Positions 6,663-13,512 of a DNA stretch of 64,000 nucleotides are shown here, one piece after another. The notes beneath the pieces are model-generated. The model saw only the letters and a program-made list of their open reading frames with translations. It was not told where the DNA came from and made no database searches. The first letter of the stretch is position 1. Each line of letters starts with the position of its first letter. Position numbers and translations under genes: made by a program. Location: positions 1-64,000 of the forward strand of contig JAGBAA010000036.1 of NCBI GenBank assembly GCA_017939795.1, read 5' to 3'. This DNA is from Thermoguttaceae bacterium (lineage in GTDB: Bacteria; Planctomycetota; Planctomycetia; Pirellulales; Thermoguttaceae).

Positions 6663-8348
6663 ATGAAACACGTTGTATTTCGAACCATTTTCGTTTTGCT
6701 GTTCCTGGTTTTCGGGTTGCATTCGTCTCTTTGGGCGGAAGTTCGAAATCTGCACATCGAAATGTATCCGTACGTGGTTCAGGCAAATCAGGTTCCGGAG
6801 ACTCAGGCGGTACATGTAGTACCGAGCGGAGCGGCGTATACGGTTTCGGTTCATACACCATCGGAAATCGATGAAGAACTAAATACGAAGATCCGCTCAT
6901 TTTATGAAACTCTTCAGGCAGAGCTTCATGATGGAAGAATTTCGTACGACCAGTATCTGGAACGGCTTGCGTGCTGGTACGCGGATCCGGGACAGAATCC
7001 GTGCGCGGCCTTAAGCGAAGATGGGACACTGGCTGCGATTTCCCGCTGGATGGGAGACGTAACGATCTACGATACGCAAACAGGGAAGAAAAGGTGCGTT
7101 CTGGAAGCTCCGGAATCTTTTCCCTCGGGTTTCGTTCTTCCGAAAATGCAGTTCAGCACAGACGGTACATTGCTGGCGGTGCTGCTTTCGCGTTCAGAGG
7201 CTCCGGATATGATCCTCATTTATGAAACGGAGACCGGCACTCTGCGGCACAAGATCCAGTCTCCGCGTCTCCTTTTCTTTCCTTCAGGGAAAGTTCGGAT
7301 GCTGGCACAAGAGGAGACCTGTTCCAAAGCCGCGGTTTGCGCGAAAGAGGCGATTGCGGTCCCGGCCGATTTGGATTTCAGTCTCCAGTCCGCGTTTGAA
7401 GCAGGCCAGCCGTGGAATCTGCCGTCCGTGACGGATTCCGTCCAGAAACAGGGACAGTTTGCCGCGATACGGAAAGAACTGCTGATTTATGTCATGGATG
7501 TTCCGCGTCAGATGAAGGTCTCCGGCGGTTTCACTTCGATGGAGACTCCGCTGGCCGGGATCATCTGCCTCCATGATCTTCGCAAGCCAGGTGCGGCTGC
7601 ATTTTACCCGGTACTCAATGAAGACGGCGGGGCGGTATGCACGCTGATGAACCCCGTCTTTTCTGAAAAGCTGAACAGCATTCTCTTCACGACAAATACT
7701 GAAAGAATCGTAAAGTTCTCCCTCGACACGCACCAGGCGGAATGGGTGTCCCCCAAAGGAGTCTTTGGCGCGTCGTCCCCCGATCACGCGATTTCGTATC
7801 CCTACCCTCAGAATGCCGCGTTCCTCACGTCGAATCATGGACTTCAGGTCCAGTGCGGTCTCTTGCGTCACCGTTTCGTCATGGACGGAAAGGTCGTCGG
7901 GGAAAGTATCGCGCTGCGCGAAGATCCTCTTAATGAACTGTTCCAGCCGCAGTATGCTCTCGTGAAAAATCATGCTGAGGAGATCCTTTGTGTACAGAAG
8001 CTCCTTCCGGATGGTATTCAAATACTGCGGGAGCTGTTTCCGGGAAAATCGTGCCGTGTTGTCTCCTCCTGCCTGACTTCGGACGGACGATACGCGGCCG
8101 CAGGGATCCAGAACATGGAAAAAGACCTCGAAACCGGATATGTCGTCCTGTGGGAAACGCGGACTGGAAAAGAACTCGCGGTGTGCCGGATGCCGAACAG
8201 GAAGGTGACGTTCAGCCAGCTCCAATTCATGCCGGACGGTAAAACTCTCGTCGTCCTGGCTCTTTCCTGCGGCAATCAGGAATGTACGCTCCAGCACGTG
8301 GAAGTCCCCAGCGGGAAGGTACTGCGGGATTTTCCACTTAAGAAGTAA
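6663..8348 (+). CDS. exported beta-propeller (WD40-like) protein, partner of the beta-rich RHS tip
   Basis: 561 residues. The ATG at 6663 follows AGGGGGAG and opens a signal peptide (VVFRTIFVLLFLVFGLHSSLWAE). Several propeller blades are visible: CAALSEDGTLAAISRWMGDV / TIYDTQTGKK, MQFSTDGTLLAVLL / LIYETETGTL, SCLTSDGRYAAAG / VVLWETRTGKEL, LQFMPDGKTLVVLAL. It starts 60 bases after the RHS stop, the position where other units carry an immunity gene. Its base composition is nearer to the chromosomal genes than to the A+T-rich tips, so it could instead be an older resident gene. It is much larger than typical immunity proteins. A partner role is inferred only from position and export. Confidence 0.55.
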   Translation: MKHVVFRTIFVLLFLVFGLHSSLWAEVRNLHIEMYPYVVQANQVPETQAVHVVPSGAAYTVSVHTPSEIDEELNTKIRSFYETLQAELHDGRISYDQYLERLACWYADPGQNPCAALSEDGTLAAISRWMGDVTIYDTQTGKKRCVLEAPESFPSGFVLPKMQFSTDGTLLAVLLSRSEAPDMILIYETETGTLRHKIQSPRLLFFPSGKVRMLAQEETCSKAAVCAKEAIAVPADLDFSLQSAFEAGQPWNLPSVTDSVQKQGQFAAIRKELLIYVMDVPRQMKVSGGFTSMETPLAGIICLHDLRKPGAAAFYPVLNEDGGAVCTLMNPVFSEKLNSILFTTNTERIVKFSLDTHQAEWVSPKGVFGASSPDHAISYPYPQNAAFLTSNHGLQVQCGLLRHRFVMDGKVVGESIALREDPLNELFQPQYALVKNHAEEILCVQKLLPDGIQILRELFPGKSCRVVSSCLTSDGRYAAAGIQNMEKDLETGYVVLWETRTGKELAVCRMPNRKVTFSQLQFMPDGKTLVVLALSCGNQECTLQHVEVPSGKVLRDFPLKK

Positions 8349-8413
8349 ATTAGAGAAAATGAAACTTTATCGTGCTTTTAGCAAGCAAAAAATACCGATT
8401 TTCTCATCTTTAC

Positions 8414-8442
8414 TTGACAAACGGTCCCGGATGTGCTAAACT
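8414..8442 (+). promoter_or_regulatory. array promoter copy 4 (TTGACA-17-TAAACT), best conserved
   Basis: TTGACA 8414-8419, a 17-base spacer, and TAAACT 8437-8442, then GAAAACATCC. The leader ATG is at 8486, with AAAAGG 12 bases before it. This copy has every element needed for expression of the RHS tip that follows. Confidence 0.8.
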
Positions 8443-8485
8443 GAAAACATCCAAACCCACCCTACACAAAAGGCGATTACCCCCC

Positions 8486-9451
8486 ATGTCGCGTTCCCTC
8501 ACTCACCACCAGCTCCCGCACCCATTATTTTCCCGCTCGTGCCCTCACGAACGAAGGAACATGAGGAGTGTTTGGCCGAAGTCGGGGGAACTGCGTGTTT
8601 TTAAGAGCGATAACGGCAGCCGCTGGACACCGAACCAGCAGGACAAACACCTCGCCGACACGACGATCGACGGTGTTTCATGGTCCCTGACCGACCACCT
8701 CGGCACGGTCCGTGACATCCTTGGAAGTGAAAATGTGCACCTGATTTACGACTCTTTCGGCAACCTCATTTCCGGTACGAATCCGCTCCTTTTCGGTTTC
8801 ACCGGCAAGGCGTTTGACTCCGACACCCACCTCCAAAACAACATCAACCGCTGGTATGATGCCACCGTTGGTCGTTGGTTGAGTACCGACCCGATCGGGT
8901 TTGAGGGGAACGATATGAATCTGTATCGGTATGTTAAAAACAAGGTCTTTTTATTCGTGGACTCGTTTGGATATGAACCATCCACTACAATAGAAACAAT
9001 CACTGTTTTTGGCAGAATTCCAGGAAATCCAGATCCAAAATCAAAAGATATTACCACCCGTTTTACTTTAACCATTACCACCTCATCAGAATGTGGAGGT
9101 GATAGTGGGACTGACCCCAGTATTACCATGGGGTGTGACGATATGAAAACTTGGACCATGAGAAATTTGGAATGGGGTGGTGTTGATATTGGAATTGCCT
9201 CTGTGGATATGACTTTTCATTTTACCCAGAAGGTTAATGTTACCACCGTAGATCGTCCGGATGGACAATCTGGTAAAATCTCATATGCGACATTGTACGT
9301 CAAAATTTATTCAATATTTACAATTGGTGTTGGTCTTAAGATTCCATATCCCCCTATTGGTGGTCATGCAACGGTTCACACTGAAAGACAGGAGCATGGA
9401 ACTTTTACCTTTAAAAGAAAAATTGAATGTTGTTCGACTTGTGACCAGTAG
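8486..9451 (+). CDS. orphan RHS tip with unrecognised Thr-rich beta domain
   Basis: 321 residues from the leader ATG at 8486; earlier in-frame starts lie upstream of the promoter and are rejected. The leader and core (WTPNQQDKHLADTTIDG, DHLGTVRDILG, YDSFGNLISG, GRWLSTDPIGFEGNDMNLYRY) are followed by a unique tip from about base 8950. The tip is Thr/Ser/Gly-rich with strand patterns (TTIETITVFGRI, TRFTLTITTSSECGGDSG, DIGIASVDMTFHFTQKVNV, KISYATLYVKIYSIFTIGVGLKI) and ends in a Cys cluster (CCSTC). No enzyme motif is visible. The pattern suggests a secreted or pore-like beta domain; unproven. A lipoprotein partner starts 32 bases later. Confidence 0.65.
   Translation: MSRSLTHHQLPHPLFSRSCPHERRNMRSVWPKSGELRVFKSDNGSRWTPNQQDKHLADTTIDGVSWSLTDHLGTVRDILGSENVHLIYDSFGNLISGTNPLLFGFTGKAFDSDTHLQNNINRWYDATVGRWLSTDPIGFEGNDMNLYRYVKNKVFLFVDSFGYEPSTTIETITVFGRIPGNPDPKSKDITTRFTLTITTSSECGGDSGTDPSITMGCDDMKTWTMRNLEWGGVDIGIASVDMTFHFTQKVNVTTVDRPDGQSGKISYATLYVKIYSIFTIGVGLKIPYPPIGGHATVHTERQEHGTFTFKRKIECCSTCDQ
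8532..8577 (+). repeat. array leader repeat, copy C
   Basis: The 46-base leader block. It differs from copy A at two bases, both third codon positions in the leader frame (CCG/CCT Pro, AGC/AGT Ser). Confidence 0.85.
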
Positions 9452-9483
9452 AGTGTTGCGCATTAAACGAAAGGAAGATAAAG

Positions 9484-9933
9484 ATGAAATCCTCACTAAT
9501 TATTGCAATAACAGTTATGTTGTCAATCCTAGGAATAGTTGCTTGCAGACCCTTCTCGGCTGCGGTTCCTCAGCATGTATCTTATTCCTCCTTAACCAAA
9601 GAAATTAATGGAACGACCTATATCTTTTTGGGGATGTTTTCTGAAAATTTTTCGGTGATAGTCTTTACCCATAAAAGAATGATTGATGGAGAATTGAATT
9701 CGGAAACACAGAGTGCCTATATTTTTGTGGAAGGAAAGTCGATTCCGTTAGATATGAGTACGGTATATTTTCTCTCAGAAAATGACGATGTTACACCTGT
9801 GTCCAATTATGAAACCATCGGAGTCAAATATGATTTTTCCTCAAAAGAACAATTTTTCAAAAACGTAATCTCGATTATCGAGATGAAATTAAACAAAACG
9901 GGGCTATACTCCACTGGGGTTTGGATAAAATAG
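9484..9933 (+). CDS. lipoprotein, candidate immunity protein (unrecognised family)
   Basis: 149 residues. AAGGAAG lies 7-8 bases before the ATG. The N-terminus MKSSLIIAITVMLSILGIVAC is a lipoprotein signal with lipobox IVAC (Cys 21). The mature domain is a small alpha/beta protein (INGTTYIFLGMFSENFSVIVFTHK, QSAYIFVEGKSIPLDMSTVYF), and the C-terminus has an amphipathic helix. It follows the beta-rich RHS tip by 32 bases, so it is probably co-expressed with it. A membrane-anchored immunity protein is inferred; the family is not recognised. Confidence 0.6.
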   Translation: MKSSLIIAITVMLSILGIVACRPFSAAVPQHVSYSSLTKEINGTTYIFLGMFSENFSVIVFTHKRMIDGELNSETQSAYIFVEGKSIPLDMSTVYFLSENDDVTPVSNYETIGVKYDFSSKEQFFKNVISIIEMKLNKTGLYSTGVWIK

Positions 9934-9962
9934 CTAAAATTAAGTTTTGTAATTCTCCCCAC

Positions 9963-9995
9963 TTGACAGAACGTTGCGGGGGGGGGGGGGAAACT
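9963..9995 (+). promoter_or_regulatory. array promoter copy 5 with 13-G tract in the spacer
   Basis: TTGACA at 9963-9968, then GAACGTTGC, a run of 13 G (9978-9990), then AAACT (9991-9995), which aligns with the end of TAAACT. The distance from TTGACA to AAACT is 22 bases rather than the 18 of the intact copies, so the G run has lengthened the spacer by 4. A homopolymer here can change length by slippage and so switch the promoter. GGAAG and the ATG at 10004 follow. Confidence 0.6.
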
Positions 9996-10003
9996 GGAAG
10001 ATT

Positions 10004-10558
10004 ATGACAAGAAATACTCGAATTTCACAACCATCTCACCTTCATTCTCTCCATCCCCTCTCCCGAAGGAGACGGGGAAACGGTGTCTCGTGTTTCCAAC
10101 ACGAACGAAGGAACATGAGGAGCGTTTGGCCTAATTGGGAAGGAGGAAACCTGATCCGGACGACGGACGCAGCCGGTGCGCAGACAGTATACACCTACGA
10201 CACGGAAGGGCAGCTCCTCACGGTCACGGACGCACTAAATAACGTCACGTCCTACACTTACGACGCCCTTGGCCGTCTCCTCACGACGACCGACGCCCGC
10301 GGAACTGTCACTCGAAACACGTACGACGCAGTCGGAAATCTGCTCCAAACGAAGCAGTATGATCCAACAGAACTGCCACCCCCGGTCGGCACTTGGCTGG
10401 ATATTGAACAGGATTTCAATGGTTCAAGTTCGATCAAAATTTTAGGAGGTAGAGCTGACATAGATTACAAAGTCAGGCTGTTCGTGAAGGGTAAACGCGC
10501 GAGAAGCACGATTGATATATCAGATTACGATCAGTTATACTGCAACTTTACGATATGA
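10004..10558 (+). pseudogene. degenerate RHS fragment: leader plus YD repeats, core end missing
   Basis: 184 codons from the ATG at 10004 (GGAAG 4 bases upstream). After a divergent N-terminus it rejoins the leader (HERRNMRSVWPNWEGG) and YD repeats (NLIRTTDAAGAQTVYTYDTEGQ, TDALNNVTSYTYDALGRL, TDARGTVTRNTYDAVGNLL). The conserved core end (LLFG.TGKAFD...NLYRY) is absent. At KQYDPTELPPP it changes to an unrelated 55-residue piece (GTWLDIEQDFNG...QLYCNFTI) that looks like the remnant of a tip or of another protein. It lacks the self-cleavage region of working RHS proteins, so a functional toxin is unlikely, although the frame is open. Confidence 0.55.
10101..10131 (+). repeat. array leader repeat, copy E (partial)
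   Basis: Identity with the leader block starts at ACGAACGAAGGAACATGAGG and runs through GTTTGGCC. The 5' part is replaced by unrelated sequence that includes a short inverted repeat around CGGGGAAACGGTGTCTCGTGTTTCC. Confidence 0.75.
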
Positions 10559-10615
10559 AGGGTATTATGGAGAGTGTAAGTAGCTGGCGGGTAATTTATT
10601 GAATGAGGTGAGGGT

Positions 10616-11632
10616 ATGAAATTTACATTTGGGCATTTCCTTTGTTGTATGGCAGCTATATTTTTTTACAGCGGTTGCCAAAGTGTAAGTACATGGAGGA
10701 TCGTATTGCCGCAGAGTGAAACAAAAGCCATGGAAATCTCGTATGGGATATTGAAAAATTTACGTTTATCCTGTATCGATACAACACACAAAGAGATCCA
10801 ATCCTTGCAGATTTTCTTTGGAGACTCATTTGGCCGCAGGATGACGCTGTGCGGCACCTCGCAAAACAAACACCTTCAGATTCCAGAAAATATTCAGCCG
10901 AAAACACAGAAAAAAGATCTCAGCCGACATGATGAGCTGCTGATCCTGCTTTCCCGCTCTTTCTGGTTCCAGATCCCCGATCACGAGACGATCGGACTTT
11001 CTGTTCGGAATGTTCTGGACGAGGAAAAGGTCAGGCAAACAAAAGAATATTGTCTGACGATACCTGAAAATCAGAAGTATTTAATAGATTTTACGCCGTT
11101 ATTGTCTTCCCTTCCTGATCCGCAGGAAGTAAGAGTTGCAGTGTGGCGCCATGAAGGGGCCTTATTTTATTACTCGCAGGCTGTAATTTCCGAAAATAAT
11201 ACTGCTGAGTTATTTCTCACGCCAGAACAGGAATATGTATTGTTCCTTTATTATCGAGCATCAGGAAATAAATATGTATACCATTACCAAACCTGGGTCC
11301 CTGGAGATTTGCCGAAACCGGTCGATGAGTACAAGACGTTTACCGTCTCACATTCGGAAATGCCCATTGCACGGGTATATCCAGCACGAGAGTTCCCAAT
11401 TCACCCATCTCGAAATGAATGTACAGACGACTTGCTCGCCTCGCTGGATTTTGCACTATCTCCCTTTGCAACAGAACCAAGGGATGCTATTTTTTGTGCA
11501 TTTTACGAGACCTGCGAAGATGCCGAGCTGTTTGGTCCTCCTGGAACTATTACATTTTCAGCAGCAGGTACTACGTATAACCTGGATTCGAATTACCGGC
11601 CAAAACCATTCAAGCTTAAAGTGCATAACTAA
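10616..11632 (+). CDS. lipoprotein of unknown function, last partner gene of the array
   Basis: 338 residues. GAGGTGAGGG precedes the ATG. The N-terminus MKFTFGHFLCCMAAIFFYSGC is a lipoprotein signal (Cys 21). The rest reads as several beta-rich segments (IVLPQSETKAMEISYGILKNL, QIFFGDSFGRRMTLCG, EVRVAVWRHEGALFYYSQAVIS, ELFLTPEQEYVLFLYYRASG) and a C-terminal GTITFSAAGTTYNLDS. No family recognised. It starts 57 bases after the degenerate RHS fragment and is moderately A+T-rich like other partner genes. It is probably an immunity lipoprotein whose toxin has decayed, but this is positional inference. Confidence 0.6.
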   Translation: MKFTFGHFLCCMAAIFFYSGCQSVSTWRIVLPQSETKAMEISYGILKNLRLSCIDTTHKEIQSLQIFFGDSFGRRMTLCGTSQNKHLQIPENIQPKTQKKDLSRHDELLILLSRSFWFQIPDHETIGLSVRNVLDEEKVRQTKEYCLTIPENQKYLIDFTPLLSSLPDPQEVRVAVWRHEGALFYYSQAVISENNTAELFLTPEQEYVLFLYYRASGNKYVYHYQTWVPGDLPKPVDEYKTFTVSHSEMPIARVYPAREFPIHPSRNECTDDLLASLDFALSPFATEPRDAIFCAFYETCEDAELFGPPGTITFSAAGTTYNLDSNYRPKPFKLKVHN

Positions 11633-11659
11633 TGGGAGTGCTTTGAAATAAATCTTATT

Positions 11660-11692
11660 CCCGCTCGTGGCCGCACAAACGAAGGAACAGGC
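11660..11692 (+). repeat. array leader repeat, copy G (terminal, eroded)
   Basis: CCCGCTCGTGGCCGCACAAACGAAGGAACAGG resembles the first two thirds of the leader block, then diverges. No RHS sequence follows. Together with bases 11700-11968, where I see nothing recognisable, this forms the right boundary of the array. Confidence 0.65.
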
Positions 11693-11968
11693 GGAGTTTC
11701 AGCGGCTGAGGAGCCGGCGCAGCCTCATTCATCCTGACCGCCTGCCGGGAGTTCTCGCTCTCGGCGGACCTTCTTTCAGGGGGTTTTTCTGAGATGCAGT
11801 ATCCTGTGTGCAAGAGATTTGATTTCAGGAGTTTTGTTCACTCACGGACAGATACATTTTGCAGAAGATCCTGAAATTTCCCGAAGGCATTTTGGGCTGA
11901 TTTGGGCGAAACGGGCACCAGGAACAGCGCGGCGGCGTGAGTTCGTGAAAAGATGGGGCGGGTACTCC

Positions 11969-11996
11969 TTGCATTCTTCTGCGAATCCGGTATAAT
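11969..11996 (+). promoter_or_regulatory. promoter of ruvB (TTGCAT-16-TATAAT)
   Basis: TTGCAT 11969-11974 and a perfect TATAAT 11991-11996, 16 bases apart, about 95 bases before the ruvB ATG. This is the first backbone promoter after the array. Confidence 0.65.
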
Positions 11997-12089
11997 GAGA
12001 GAGATCGTGCGAAAAGACGTCCCCAGGAACGCATTTTCGCGCAGGATCCCACATTTTTCATTTTTTCATTCCCTCAGGACAGGTAGACC

Positions 12090-13214
12090 ATGCCGCGCCA
12101 GACCCTTTTATCTTCGGATCCCGGAGACGATTTCGATCCTCATTCCGCGAATTTCATCGAGGACGACATTCCGATGCGTCTGAATATTCCGGCCAAAAGC
12201 GTTTCGGAAGAAAACATTCCGGACGATGACGGGACACTGCGTCCAACGCGGATCAACGAAATGATCGGTCAGCGCGACGTTTACAAACGGCTCCTCATCG
12301 CCATCGACGCGACCAAAAAACGCCGGGAACCGCTGGGACACATTCTCTTTGACGGACCTCCGGGACTCGGAAAGACAACGTTTTCGACGTGCATTCCGCA
12401 TGAACTCGGCGTTTCATGCCAGATCGCGAGCGGCGCGACGCTCAAGGCTCCCAAGGACCTGATCCCCTACCTGACGAATGCCAAGGAGCGTTCTGTCCTC
12501 TTCATCGACGAGATCCACCGAATGCAGAAGGCGGTCGAAGAGTTCCTCTACCCCGCAATGGAGGATTTCCGGATCGACCTGGTCATCGGCGAAGGAAGCG
12601 GCGCACGGACGATCAATATGCAGCTCCGTCCCTTCACGATCATCGGAGCCACGACGCGTGCGGGACTGCTTTCCGCTCCGCTGCGTGACCGGTTCCAGAT
12701 GCGCGAACATCTTGATTTCTACTCGGATTCCGATCTGGCGAAGATCATCGAGCGGAACGCGGCAAAGCTGAAGATCTCCATCGATCCGGAGGCCGCGAAT
12801 GAGATCGCACGCCGAAGCCGCGGGACCCCGCGAATCGCGAACAACCGCCTGCGCTGGGTCCGCGACTATGCGGTAAGCCGGGCGGACGGGAACGTGACGC
12901 TGGACGTTGCGTGCCAGGCGATGGCGATGCAGGAGATCGACATTCTGGGTCTGGACCGGCAGGACAGGAAGTACCTGGACGTCATTCTGCGCGTCTTCGA
13001 AGGCGGGCCGGTCGGCGTGGAAGCAGTGGCGCACACCATGAACGTCGCTCCGGATACACTGGTCGACGAGGTCGAACCGTTCCTTCTCCGCAACGAGCTG
13101 ATCGTCCGTTCTCCCCGCGGCCGAATGCTGACGGAAAAAGCACTCCGACATTTGGGAGTCAGTGATTTCGAACTGCCTGCACAGCCTTCGAGGCGCAAGC
13201 GAAGCGCACAATAA
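12090..13214 (+). CDS. ruvB: RuvB, Holliday-junction branch-migration helicase
   Basis: 374 residues; a AAA+ ATPase that forms hexameric rings with RuvA on Holliday junctions. Seen: IGQRDVYKRLLIAI (start of the AAA+ domain), Walker A GPPGLGKTT (about 89-97), Walker B VLFIDEIHR, the RuvB hallmark EEFLYPAMEDFRIDLVIGEG, sensor-1 GATTRAGLLSAPLRDRF with the Arg finger, RRSRGTPRIANNRLRWVRDYA, and the C-terminal winged helix (GGPVGVEAVAH, EPFLLRNELIVRSPRGR). The N-terminal 45 residues are acidic and longer than in E. coli. After Walker A it reads FSTCIPHELGV instead of the usual A-x-IA-ELG. No ruvA or ruvC is adjacent. Confidence 0.95.
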   Translation: MPRQTLLSSDPGDDFDPHSANFIEDDIPMRLNIPAKSVSEENIPDDDGTLRPTRINEMIGQRDVYKRLLIAIDATKKRREPLGHILFDGPPGLGKTTFSTCIPHELGVSCQIASGATLKAPKDLIPYLTNAKERSVLFIDEIHRMQKAVEEFLYPAMEDFRIDLVIGEGSGARTINMQLRPFTIIGATTRAGLLSAPLRDRFQMREHLDFYSDSDLAKIIERNAAKLKISIDPEAANEIARRSRGTPRIANNRLRWVRDYAVSRADGNVTLDVACQAMAMQEIDILGLDRQDRKYLDVILRVFEGGPVGVEAVAHTMNVAPDTLVDEVEPFLLRNELIVRSPRGRMLTEKALRHLGVSDFELPAQPSRRKRSAQ

Positions 13215-13259
13215 ACCAAAATTCACAAAAACATCAAAAAGTTTTTGAGGAGGGAGTCT

Positions 13260-13293
13260 GAGGGAGGAACAATTTTCAAAATGATCCTCCCTC
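13260..13293 (+). terminator. stem-loop after ruvB
   Basis: GAGGGAGGA (13260-13268) pairs perfectly with TCCTCCCTC (13285-13293); the loop contains a second small palindrome (ATTTTCAAAAT). There is no T run, so it is a hairpin of uncertain type. Bases 13294-13512 hold nothing recognisable. Confidence 0.45.
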
Positions 13294-13512
13294 ACGGCGG
13301 ACGATAGCGCTTCCGCGCGAGGGCATCGCCCCGTTCCCGTTGGTCACTGGTACCGAAAGCAGAAAAACAAATTTCAAAACATTTTCCTACTGTCAGCATC
13401 ATCCAATTTCAATTCTCTGTTTTTTAATTCATCCAAAAATTTCTTCATATCGGTCGTTTTGGCATGATCCTCCAGTGTTTCTCCATTGGCAAAAACGCTT
13501 TGTCCAGCAATT

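Larger units (their letters stand above)
2..11700 (+). other. RHS toxin-tip / partner gene array (accessory island)
   Basis: A run of repeated units lies entirely on the plus strand. A full unit has a sigma70-like promoter, a short repeated leader with its own ATG, a piece of RHS core, a unique A+T-rich C-terminal tip, and a small exported partner gene. RHS tips end at 1111, 4802, 6602, 9451 and (degenerate) 10558. The leader block recurs at about 2570, 3844, 5455, 8532, 10101 and 11660. The last copy marks the right edge, before ruvB. No transposase or integrase is visible. The layout resembles known orphan rhs-CT or cdiA-CT arrays that supply new tips by recombination, but the private promoters and in-frame leaders are less usual. 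Confidence 0.8.

Noticed and set aside
8372-8485. Upstream GTG start for the RHS tip at 8486
   Set aside because: It lies before the promoter at 8414-8442, so it could not be on that transcript.
1-11700. Insertion sequence or phage as carrier of the array
   Set aside because: No transposase, integrase, terminal inverted repeats or target duplications were seen; repeats are explained by the RHS units.
12414-13295. 293-codon frame antisense to ruvB
   Set aside because: ruvB is complete and unmistakable on the other strand.
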